Assembly (NCBI GenBank): GCA_041674265.1
Contig: JBAYWC010000001.1
Span: 55,741 to 119,740, forward strand
Direction of reading: 5' to 3'
From: QYQL01 sp041674265
Lineage (GTDB): Bacteria > Verrucomicrobiota > Verrucomicrobiia > Chthoniobacterales > Terrimicrobiaceae
Length of the DNA: 64,000 nucleotides
Shown here: one piece after another, positions 8,855 to 15,976 of the stretch
Position numbering within the stretch: the first letter of the stretch is position 1
How the letters are laid out: every line of letters begins with the position of its first letter
Program-made: the position numbers and the translations under genes
Notes under the pieces: model-generated
Seen by the model: only the letters and a program-made list of their open reading frames with translations
Told to the model about the DNA's origin: nothing
Databases searched by the model: none

Positions 8855-9231
8855 CAGGTGCCGTGCCCGCAACCGCAGCCTTCCCCCTGTTCCTCCGTGT
8901 CATCCACGAGGATGACTTCCAGGCGGATCTGTTGAAGGGCCAGTTGCCCGCGGGCATTGTCCAGCAGGCGGAGGACCGCCTGATCCGGCTCATTCCTCGT
9001 GCGAAGTTGGATCTCAACCGGCTTGTCCGCGTATTGGGGAAAGGATTCCCTCATTTCGCCATCGAGGATGAAAGACGCGTAGGCGTTGAGTTTTTCCTGG
9101 AGCTGGAAGAGCTGCGGCTCCCCGCCGGTCCACGGCCGTGTCTCATACATCGCCAGCACGAGGGTATCGCGGCGCGCGTCGTAAGCGAAGGCGTCGAGGA
9201 TGCCCGGATGGGCAACCCCTTTCGGTGTCAT
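8845..9231 (-). CDS. DUF6572-like protein with Cys/His-rich C-terminal tail
   Basis: Last gene of the cytochrome oxidase cluster. The 128-aa product from ATG 9231 (ATGA overlap with the preceding DUF420 stop) has PGILDAFAYDARRDTLVLAM and QLFQLQEKLNAYASFILDGE, which I recognise as the DUF6572-type small globular family. The final residues GCGCGHGTCHE are rich in cysteine and histidine, unlike the rest of the protein, and look like a soft-metal site. Given the neighbours (SCO, oxidase subunits) a link to copper handling is possible, but this is inference. The gene overlaps the 3' end of the convergent acyltransferase by 10 bp. Confidence 0.75.
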   Translation of the reverse strand: MTPKGVAHPGILDAFAYDARRDTLVLAMYETRPWTGGEPQLFQLQEKLNAYASFILDGEMRESFPQYADKPVEIQLRTRNEPDQAVLRLLDNARGQLALQQIRLEVILVDDTEEQGEGCGCGHGTCHE

Positions 9232-9659
9232 GCCCTGGGGAACCATTGATAAAGCATGAAGTAAACCAGCACACCGGTCACCGAGACGTAGAACCAGAGC
9301 GGAAATGTCCAACGGGCCCACGCGCGGTGCTTTTCAAAACGCGCCTTCGCGGCGTGGGTCATGGTGACGAGGATCAAGGGCACGATGACGATGGCCAGGA
9401 TCACATGCGAGGTCAGCATGCCGTAGTAAAATGTTTTCCAGAATCCGCCGCCGCCGAAAGGCGTGTGAACTCCATGAACCAAAATTTTGTGGAGCACGTA
9501 GGTCGTGAGGAACACGCAGGAGACGAGGAAAGCCGCGACCATGCAGTTCCTGTGCGCCACCTTCCGCCCGGTCTTGATCAGCGCGAATCCCGCGAGCAGA
9601 AGGACCGTGGCCGTGGCATTGAGTCCGGCATTCAGGGCCGGGAGATCCGAGACCGTCAT
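9228..9659 (-). CDS. DUF420 membrane protein (CtaM-like, oxidase-associated)
   Basis: Small polytopic membrane protein often encoded beside heme-copper oxidase genes and implicated in their assembly (CtaM in Bacillus/Staphylococcus belongs to this family). The 143-aa product has four hydrophobic helices and conserved histidines at the family positions: KVAHRNCM, VLHKILVHG, TSHVILA and FEKHRAWARWTFPLW. ATG 9659 is chosen because its ATGA overlaps the upstream stop at 9656-9658; the longer open frame back to 9764 encodes basic non-membrane sequence. It overlaps the next gene by another ATGA. Confidence 0.88.
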   Translation of the reverse strand: MTVSDLPALNAGLNATATVLLLAGFALIKTGRKVAHRNCMVAAFLVSCVFLTTYVLHKILVHGVHTPFGGGGFWKTFYYGMLTSHVILAIVIVPLILVTMTHAAKARFEKHRAWARWTFPLWFYVSVTGVLVYFMLYQWFPRA

Positions 9660-9895
9660 CGTGTGCCGTTTTCGCGGTCCACCCGCCGACAGGTTTCCGC
9701 GATGTAAAATCCCAGCCCGCCGACGAGGCCGACAACGAGGACGAGCATGGTGATGACGCTCCATGAGAAGGCCATGCCGGCCAGGACGGTTTGCGGCTCA
9801 TCGGGGCCGAAAGCTCCCGGCTCGCGGCACCCCACGCAGGCCATCGCGCTGTGATGAAACAGAAAAGCGGCGGTGATGAGCGATGCGGGTTTCAT
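9656..9895 (-). CDS. 79-aa CxxC-containing single-pass membrane protein in oxidase cluster
   Basis: Small protein with an N-terminal signal-like hydrophobic segment (residues 5-19), immediately followed by a CVGC motif at 20-23. A short polar stretch leads to a second strongly hydrophobic helix (about 43-66) and a basic tail. It would place CVGC on the periplasmic side near the membrane. The start ATG 9895 overlaps the SCO stop and its own stop overlaps the DUF420 start, so it is translationally embedded in the operon. I do not recognise a family. A role in copper delivery or oxidase assembly is inferred from context and the CxxC motif only. Confidence 0.75.
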   Translation of the reverse strand: MKPASLITAAFLFHHSAMACVGCREPGAFGPDEPQTVLAGMAFSWSVITMLVLVVGLVGGLGFYIAETCRRVDRENGTR

Positions 9896-10524
9896 GGTTT
9901 TCCCGAAGAATCCTCGCGCAGGAGATCGCCAATGTCCATGAGAAGCTTTTGAACCGCTTCCGGATCGGTTCCCTCTTGGACCCCCCTCAGACGTCCGTCC
10001 CGGTCCACAAGGACGATGCGCGTCAAGTGGGCCGGGGTTCCGTCGGGTTCCGTCGCCAGGGGCTGAAGGCGCCCCACGACAGCGTCGATGCCTTCCTGAC
10101 GGCCGGTGAGGAATTTCCACCGCGCGGGGTCGGCGCCCAGCTTGTTCGAATAAGCGGCCAGGACATCCGGCTGGTCGAAGTCGGGATCGACCGAGAAACT
10201 GACGAGTTCCACGCCTCCGCCCGTGCGCGTCACCATCTTGTTGAGTTCCGCCATGCGGGAGCTGATGACCGGACACGGCCCCTTGCAGCGGGTGGACAGG
10301 AAACTGGCCACCCAGATTTTCCCCTTGAGATCGGCCAGGCCGAATGGCTTTCCCGCCTGGTCGAGAAGCTGGAAATCCGGGGCTTGGGAGATCGGTTTCA
10401 GGTGTGCGGGAATGGGTGCGGGGCGTGTGCCCTTGAGGCCCGAATAGGCGAGCGCGCAAAGAACCGCGAAGCCCAGAAAGGCGATCACCCGGCCGAGGCG
10501 GGGGATTCTCCCGGTCCGCCCCAT
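9892..10524 (-). CDS. SCO1/SenC-family copper chaperone for cytochrome oxidase
   Basis: Thioredoxin-fold membrane-anchored protein that delivers copper to, or reduces, the CuA site of cytochrome c oxidase subunit II. The 210-aa protein has a TM anchor at residues ~12-30, then the thioredoxin domain. Its CX3C copper motif is CKGPC near residues 80-84, with the third copper ligand histidine in HLTRIVLVD near residue 166. It starts three bases after the coxC stop and overlaps the 79-aa gene by ATGA. Because its client, subunit II, is not encoded in this cluster, that subunit must lie elsewhere. Confidence 0.93.
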   Translation of the reverse strand: MGRTGRIPRLGRVIAFLGFAVLCALAYSGLKGTRPAPIPAHLKPISQAPDFQLLDQAGKPFGLADLKGKIWVASFLSTRCKGPCPVISSRMAELNKMVTRTGGGVELVSFSVDPDFDQPDVLAAYSNKLGADPARWKFLTGRQEGIDAVVGRLQPLATEPDGTPAHLTRIVLVDRDGRLRGVQEGTDPEAVQKLLMDIGDLLREDSSGKP

Positions 10525-10527
10525 CGC

Positions 10528-11148
10528 TCAGACCCAGTAGAGCAAGGTGAAGAGGAAAATCCAGACGACATCGACGAAGTGCCAGTAGAGGGCCACATTC
10601 GCCAGCGCAGGGTGGTGCCGGGGAGTGAAACAGCGCGTCATCAACTGCCGCAGGAAGCACCATACGATCAACAGGACGCCGATGGCCACATGCAGGCCGT
10701 GGAATCCGGTGATGACAAAAAAGGAAGACCCGTAAATTCCCCCTTTGTCAAACCAGAGCCCCTCGTGCAGGTGAAACCACTCGAATCCCTGGATCACGAC
10801 GAACGTCGCGCCCAGGAGAATCGTCAACGCGATCCACCCCAGGCCGGATTTGCCCTTCTGCACGGCCGCCTCGCCAAAGTGGAAGGTGAAGCTGCTCGAG
10901 ACGAGGAAGACCGTGTTGATGGATGTCAGGAAGACCGGGAGATGCGGGAGCGAGGCGTCTGGAGGCCAGGCGCTGCCGGGTTGCCACGGAAAGCCGGTCG
11001 CCGTCCAACGAAGGACGAAATACCCGGCAATCAGGCCCGCAAACAGCATGGCCTCGGAAAACAGGAAAACGATCATCCCGAATTTGCAGGTGGCGGGCGA
11101 GGCTCCCCGGTGGGCGTGGGGATCGTGGGCGAGAACGGCGGTGGACAT
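10528..11148 (-). CDS. coxC: Cytochrome c oxidase subunit III
   Basis: Seven-helix-type heme-copper oxidase subunit III, which stabilises subunit I and proton uptake. The 206-aa length matches the short bacterial form. It has CKFGMIVFLFSEAMLFAG at the first helix, the conserved GFEWFHLHEG region and FVITGFHGLHVAIGVLLIVW, and ends HFVDVVWIFLFTLLYWV, all typical. ATG 11148 lies five bases after the stop of the 36-aa ORF. The open frame continues upstream as arginine-rich nonsense, so this start is secure. Confidence 0.95.
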   Translation of the reverse strand: MSTAVLAHDPHAHRGASPATCKFGMIVFLFSEAMLFAGLIAGYFVLRWTATGFPWQPGSAWPPDASLPHLPVFLTSINTVFLVSSSFTFHFGEAAVQKGKSGLGWIALTILLGATFVVIQGFEWFHLHEGLWFDKGGIYGSSFFVITGFHGLHVAIGVLLIVWCFLRQLMTRCFTPRHHPALANVALYWHFVDVVWIFLFTLLYWV

Positions 11149-11153
11149 AGGTT

Positions 11154-11264
11154 TTACATGGCGACGGCGGGGCCGCGGAGCATCATGAGAAAAAGGACCG
11201 TGGCCGCCAGGGCCAGGGCGAATCCCCACAACATCAGGATCAGGCGCAGGTTCGAGAATTTCAT
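11154..11264 (-). CDS. 36-aa single-helix membrane peptide in oxidase operon
   Basis: A very small ORF between ctaB and coxC. ATG 11264 overlaps the ctaB stop as ATGA, and TAA at 11154-11156 is followed five bases later by the coxC start. The peptide starts MKFSNLRLILMLWG, has one continuous hydrophobic helix (residues ~8-29) and ends RGPAVAM. The tight coupling on both sides and the codon use argue that it is translated. Its position resembles the small subunit IV-like or assembly peptides of other oxidase operons, but I see no identifiable homology. Confidence 0.7.
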   Translation of the reverse strand: MKFSNLRLILMLWGFALALAATVLFLMMLRGPAVAM

Positions 11265-12151
11265 CGGGTGGTCGCAACCAGCACTCCGAGCAGGAGCGGC
11301 AGGTAGAGGATCGAACAGAAAAACAGCCGGTGGGCGGAGGAGCGGTCGCGGCGGAAAACGAAATCCATCGCAAAGCCGCAGAAGACAGTTCCCAAGACCA
11401 GCGCCGCGAAGAAATACAACGGGGAATTGAAGCCGATCAGGCCGGGCAGCAGGGTGACGATCAGCAGGCAGAGCGAATACAACAGGGCTTGGCGGGAGGT
11501 GATGTCACCCTCCGGATCATGGCCGGTGATCATGACACATCCGGCATCCGCGTAATCCTCGCGATACATCCACGCGATGGCGAGGAAGTGCGGCATTTGC
11601 CAGAACCAGAGGACCGCAAAAAGAAGGCAGCCCTCCAGATCGTAATACCCTCTCGCCGCGACCCAGCCGATCAGCGGCGGCAAGGCGCCCGGCACCGCGC
11701 CCACAAGCGTGTTGAGGGAACTCCGGCGCTTCATCGGCGTATAAACGAGGAGGTAAATGGCGATGGTGGCGAAGGCCAGGAAGGCCGCGCGCGGGTTCGT
11801 GAAGAACCCCAGGACCGCAATGCCGGTCACGGAGAAAAACATCCCGAAAAGCAGCGCGTCCAGCGGCTGCATCCGCTGCGCGGGCAGGGGACGCGCCCGC
11901 GTGCGTTTCATGAGCGCATCCAGATCGCGTTCCCACCACTGGTTGAGCGCCGCGGCTCCGCCCGCGCAAAGCGCGGTCCCGGTCAATGTGGCGGCCAGCA
12001 ACACCCAGCCCGGCGGGCCCTGCCAGCCGAGGAGGAAACCGACCAAGGTCGTGATCAGGACCAGCAGGGACAGGCGCGCCTTGACCAGCGTCATCACGTC
12101 TCCGAGGACGGAGTCCGTTTTTTCTTGCGGGATGGCGGTGGCGGACTTCAT
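11261..12151 (-). CDS. ctaB: Protoheme IX farnesyltransferase (heme O synthase)
   Basis: Transfers farnesyl from FPP to the vinyl group of heme B to give heme O, the precursor of heme A for this oxidase. The 296-aa UbiA-type prenyltransferase has the first Asp-rich motif NQWWERDLDALMKRT at about residues 70-84, YTPMKRRSSLNTLVGAVPGA at 137-156 and the second polar motif YREDYADAG near 196. It has nine hydrophobic segments. ATG 12151 overlaps the ctaA stop by ATGA, and its own stop overlaps the 36-aa ORF. Also known as cyoE. Confidence 0.95.
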   Translation of the reverse strand: MKSATAIPQEKTDSVLGDVMTLVKARLSLLVLITTLVGFLLGWQGPPGWVLLAATLTGTALCAGGAAALNQWWERDLDALMKRTRARPLPAQRMQPLDALLFGMFFSVTGIAVLGFFTNPRAAFLAFATIAIYLLVYTPMKRRSSLNTLVGAVPGALPPLIGWVAARGYYDLEGCLLFAVLWFWQMPHFLAIAWMYREDYADAGCVMITGHDPEGDITSRQALLYSLCLLIVTLLPGLIGFNSPLYFFAALVLGTVFCGFAMDFVFRRDRSSAHRLFFCSILYLPLLLGVLVATTR

Positions 12152-13194
12152 GCGGCGCTCGATGCGGGGGGGGGAGAAATTTGCGGGTCGGGAACCCGGA
12201 ACCGTCGCGCCCCGCCGGCGCGGCAGAGCCTGAACGAGAACACCGCGCCCACCAAAAGGGTCAGGGCCCCCGCCGCCATGTGGGTTGTCGCCACGTCGGC
12301 CGCCTTGTCCGACCAGATCGTCCAGGCGCCGAGCGCGACCTGCACGATCATCAGGCCGAGCCAGACCGAACTCCAGAATTTCGTGACACGCAGTCGCGAT
12401 GTGGTCGCGGCCCTTTGAAAGACGGCGACAACGCCGGCGAGAATCAACACGGCCAGCGCCCGGTGAGCCATTTGAACCCAGATGAAGAGCGCGTTGGTTG
12501 GCATCTGGCCGTCTGCCGTCCTTGTCGCATTGATGGCGGCCACTGCCGCGGGCGAGGTATCGGGAATCCATTGCCCGTAAGCGAGCGGAAAATCCGGGAT
12601 CGAGAGCCCGGCATGTTCGTGCCGCATCGTCGCGCCGAGGCCGAGTTGGAAAAAAACTAGCGCCGTCGTGGCCATGACCAGATTCCTCAGGACAGGATCC
12701 GGATGGAAAAAATCCCACTCTCCGCGCAGGAACCGGCCGCTGGTCGCCACGGCCAGAATGGCGACCGCGCACAGGAACGATTGGGCTAGAAGCGCGTGGA
12801 AAATCCCGATTTCGTCCTTGTAAAGCGTGACCCGCAGCCCACCGAGCACGCCCTGCAAACACACGGCGACGAACGCGGCCATGCCGAGGACTTTCACCCA
12901 GCGGCGGGCGTCCACAGCCAGAATCCACCCCGCCAGGATCATGGTCATCAATCCCACCCCGGAGGCAATCAGCCGGTGGCTGTGCTCGTAAAAAATGCCG
13001 CCGACCCATTTTGACACGGGGAACAAGAACATATTGTATCCATAGGTCGTCGGCCAATCGGGCACCGCCATGCCCACCCCCTTCGAGGTCACGATTCCCC
13101 CGCTGCAAAGAAGAAGGAATGTGGCGGCGAGCGTCAGGAGGGCCCAAAGATGGAGCCCCTTTGCGGGTTTTCTGCTGTGATGGTCTTCACCCAT
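12148..13194 (-). CDS. ctaA: Heme A synthase (COX15/CtaA family)
   Basis: Oxidises the C8 methyl of heme O to the formyl group of heme A. The 348-aa, eight-helix membrane protein has the paired histidines of the two heme sites: FYEHSHRLIASG and IFHALLAQ in the N-terminal half, VQMAHRALAVL and TTHMAAGALTLL in the C-terminal half. GGIVTSKGVGMAVPDWPTTYG is the typical first-loop sequence. It follows ctaD by 41 bp and is coupled to ctaB by ATGA, so heme O and heme A synthesis are made in step with subunit I. The C-terminal ~25 residues are a basic, proline-rich tail. Confidence 0.93.
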   Translation of the reverse strand: MGEDHHSRKPAKGLHLWALLTLAATFLLLCSGGIVTSKGVGMAVPDWPTTYGYNMFLFPVSKWVGGIFYEHSHRLIASGVGLMTMILAGWILAVDARRWVKVLGMAAFVAVCLQGVLGGLRVTLYKDEIGIFHALLAQSFLCAVAILAVATSGRFLRGEWDFFHPDPVLRNLVMATTALVFFQLGLGATMRHEHAGLSIPDFPLAYGQWIPDTSPAAVAAINATRTADGQMPTNALFIWVQMAHRALAVLILAGVVAVFQRAATTSRLRVTKFWSSVWLGLMIVQVALGAWTIWSDKAADVATTHMAAGALTLLVGAVFSFRLCRAGGARRFRVPDPQISPPPASSAA

Positions 13195-13235
13195 GTCGGG
13201 GGATTCGAGCCGGATTTTTGTGGCCAGGCAAGCGG

Positions 13236-14993
13236 CTAATGCGATTCCAGGCGCGCATTTTCCGGAGCGGGTTCGTTCTGGGGCAGGTGATCTTTTTCCA
13301 GTCCCGGAACGCTGTATTCGTAGGCGCCGTGATAAACCACGGGCGTCCTGGCAAAGTTCCCGTGCCCCGGAGGGGAGGGGACCGTCCATTCCAGCGTGTT
13401 GGCGTGCCAGGGATTGGCGGGAGCGGCGGGCCCGTTGCGGAGGGAATGGATGATGTTCCAGAGCAGGAGAAAGGTCGCGAGTCCCAGGCCCATCGCGCCA
13501 ATCGTCGAAATCTGGTTCAGCGGCTGGAGCTGGCGCAGGTGCTGGTAAACCGTCGGGTCGGCTATCCGCCGCATCATCCCGCCCAGCCCGAGGTTGTGCA
13601 TCGGGAAGAAGGTCAGGTTGAAGAAAATGAACGTCAGGAGGAAATGCAGCTTCCCGATCCCGTCGTTGAGCATTTTCCCGAACATTTTCGGGAACCAAAA
13701 ATAAATCCCCCCAAGGATCGCGAACATGCTGCCCCCGAACAGGACATAATGGATATGCGCCACGATGAAATACGTGTGATGCACAAAGAGGTCCACCGGG
13801 GTCGAGGCCATGAAGATCCCGCTCAGCCCCCCGATGACGAACATCGAGACGAACCCCAGCGCGAAGCACATGGGCGCCGTGAACTCGATCGAACCTCTCC
13901 ACACCGTCCCCAGCCAGTTGAACGTCTTGATCGCGGAAGGGACGGCGATGACCATGGTGGAGATCGAAAAGGCGGCGCTGAGCGTCAGGTTCATTCCGCT
14001 CACGAACATGTGGTGCCCCCAGACCATGAAGCCGAGCACCCCGATCGCCATCATCGCATACACCATCGCCTTGTAGCCGAAGATCGGCTTACGCGAAAAA
14101 ACCGAGATGATTTCGGACGCGAGCCCCATGCCGGGGAGGATCATGATGTAGACCTCGGGATGCCCGAAGAACCAGAAGAGGTGCTGCCAGAGAAGCGGCT
14201 GACCGCCGCCCGCGGGCTGGAAGAAACTGGTTCCCAGATTCAGATCCGCAAAAAGCATGGCCGCCGCCGCCGAGAGCACCGGCACCGCGAAAAGAAGCAG
14301 GATGGCCGTGATGAAGAGGGACCAGACGGTCAATGGCATCCGGAACATCGTCATGCCCGGAGCCCGCAGGTTGACGATCGTGGTGATGTAGTTCGTCGCA
14401 CCCGCAATCGAGGAAAGCCCGTTGATGAAAATGGCGATCCCCCACAGGCTCTGCCCGGCCCGTGTTCCACTGTAGGCCGCAACCGTGCTCAGCGGCGCAT
14501 AGGAGGTCCATCCGGCTCCCGGCGCGCCTCCCGGCGCAAAAAATGCCCCCAAAATCACGAAACCGGAAACCACGTAGAGCCAGTAGCTCAACTCATTCAA
14601 CAGCGGAAAGGCCATGTCCCCGGCTCCGATCTGCAGGGGGATCAGGTAATTTCCGAACGCCCCGATCAAAACCGGCATCACCACGAAAAAGACCATGATC
14701 GTGGCGTGCATCGTCACCAGCATGTTGTATCCGCCGGGGATGATCGCCCCGTCGACCGCGATCGTCTGGGGAAGGAATTGGCCGATAACCGGAATCACAG
14801 CTCCCGGCATGGCCAGCTGGTAGCGCACGGCCAGCGCCAACGCCCCTCCCACGAAGAGAAAGAAAAGCGCCGTCCAAAAATATTGCAGGCCGATCATCTT
14901 GTGATCGAAGGTCCAGAGATATTTCCGGAAGAAGCCTTCCCGGGGGTGATGCACGGCTTCGTCGGCGGGGGGAACTGCGGTCGTGGATGTCAT
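13236..14993 (-). CDS. ctaD: Cytochrome c oxidase subunit I (A-type heme-copper oxidase)
   Basis: Catalytic subunit that reduces O2 at the heme a3-CuB centre and pumps protons. The 585-aa, twelve-helix protein has the low-spin heme ligand in NMLVTMHATIMVFF, the CuB/crosslink and D-channel glutamate motif GHPEVY, the CuB pair GHHMFVSG, and the heme ligands in VAHIHYVLFGG. HPEVY with its glutamate marks the A1 type. It is the first gene of a nine-gene minus-strand cluster that ends at 8845. Subunit II is absent both upstream and downstream: the next gene upstream is a GYF-like protein. Confidence 0.97.
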   Translation of the reverse strand: MTSTTAVPPADEAVHHPREGFFRKYLWTFDHKMIGLQYFWTALFFLFVGGALALAVRYQLAMPGAVIPVIGQFLPQTIAVDGAIIPGGYNMLVTMHATIMVFFVVMPVLIGAFGNYLIPLQIGAGDMAFPLLNELSYWLYVVSGFVILGAFFAPGGAPGAGWTSYAPLSTVAAYSGTRAGQSLWGIAIFINGLSSIAGATNYITTIVNLRAPGMTMFRMPLTVWSLFITAILLLFAVPVLSAAAAMLFADLNLGTSFFQPAGGGQPLLWQHLFWFFGHPEVYIMILPGMGLASEIISVFSRKPIFGYKAMVYAMMAIGVLGFMVWGHHMFVSGMNLTLSAAFSISTMVIAVPSAIKTFNWLGTVWRGSIEFTAPMCFALGFVSMFVIGGLSGIFMASTPVDLFVHHTYFIVAHIHYVLFGGSMFAILGGIYFWFPKMFGKMLNDGIGKLHFLLTFIFFNLTFFPMHNLGLGGMMRRIADPTVYQHLRQLQPLNQISTIGAMGLGLATFLLLWNIIHSLRNGPAAPANPWHANTLEWTVPSPPGHGNFARTPVVYHGAYEYSVPGLEKDHLPQNEPAPENARLESH

Positions 14994-15094
14994 TGATTCA
15001 GGTCAAAAATCCTCGGGAACATATGCATCAATCTGTTCGCCCTGCACAGGAAAAATCCGGAAAAGTTGCCGCGGCGAATCCCGCGAACGCATTT

Positions 15095-15976
15095 TTACCG
15101 CCCTTCGACGATCATGAGACTGGGCACAAATTGTTGGACACAGTTTGTCTCGCTGATTTGCACAAGCGTATTCAGGGGGTCCTGCGAGTTGAAGGCGACA
15201 AACCAGATTCGCGTCGTCTGTTTCCCCTGCGCGAAGCCGCCTATTCGGGTGAAGAGCACATACTCGCCCGGTTCGGACACCGGGAATTCGAAACGTCCGC
15301 TGGCATCGGTGGACGTGGCTGCCGTTGGCGAGGGGAGGTTCGTGGTGAAAAACTCGTTCTCACCGACGTTTGTCCCCGCAGGAATCCGCGCGGATTCCCC
15401 CGCCCTGGTCTCGATGTAATTCTCGATGACTTTCCGCGGGAAAAGAAAGACAGGGACACCGGGCATGGCCACCCGCTTTCCGGCCTCATTGCGGAGAACG
15501 ATGCAGCCCCGGACGATGCCGGATTCCGCCATTTCGCGGGAGACAAAGAGAAGCTTCAGGTTCTCTTTTTCCTTCTCTTCAAGTTTTTTGTCCAATTCGG
15601 CGATCCGGGCGGACCGCGCGCCGATCTCGCTGGAGAGGCTCGCGATCCAGAATCCCGAGCCGATCACGGCCGACAGGGCCAGCAAAAAGGCGATCCATCC
15701 CGAGAGAAGCGCGGTGACATTCCGCCTGGAGCGGCGACCGCGCCTCGGGTAACCGCCGGCAGAGGGCTTGCTCTCGCCGGCGTGAACCGTCGAATATTTC
15801 GGCGCGTCGATTTTCTTGAGAAACTCGGGCATCGGAATCCATTCCGGGCAGGTCTCGCTGTAGCAGAGGTCGCTGTCGAGAAAGTGGCCGGTATCGATCA
15901 GCGCAGCCAGTTGCTCCGGCGGGTATTGGCCGAGGACTTTGCCATTGCGGGCGACATGGACCAGGCGGTTGCTCAT
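15095..15976 (-). CDS. GYF_2-like membrane protein with coiled coil and Cna/CarboxypepD-like C-terminus
   Basis: Probable envelope protein of unknown role. The 293-aa product begins with a GYF_2-type domain (HVARNGKVLGQYPPEQLAAL, residues ~6-50), then a basic linker RRGRRSRRN and a TM helix at ~90-112. A short charged coiled coil (about 115-137) follows, then a beta-rich domain with TDASGRFEFPVSEPGEY near 225, typical of carboxypeptidase-regulatory-like folds. Topology would put the GYF-like domain in the cytosol and the beta domain outside. Its start overlaps the cca stop as ATGA, so it is the third gene of the yebC-cca operon. Confidence 0.7.
   Translation of the reverse strand: MSNRLVHVARNGKVLGQYPPEQLAALIDTGHFLDSDLCYSETCPEWIPMPEFLKKIDAPKYSTVHAGESKPSAGGYPRRGRRSRRNVTALLSGWIAFLLALSAVIGSGFWIASLSSEIGARSARIAELDKKLEEKEKENLKLLFVSREMAESGIVRGCIVLRNEAGKRVAMPGVPVFLFPRKVIENYIETRAGESARIPAGTNVGENEFFTTNLPSPTAATSTDASGRFEFPVSEPGEYVLFTRIGGFAQGKQTTRIWFVAFNSQDPLNTLVQISETNCVQQFVPSLMIVEGR

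Noticed and set aside
9883..15000. Long plus-strand open frames (9883-11430, 11330-12418, 13011-14996) opposite the oxidase genes
   Set aside because: They encode low-complexity charged sequence without motifs, while the minus strand encodes unmistakable oxidase proteins.
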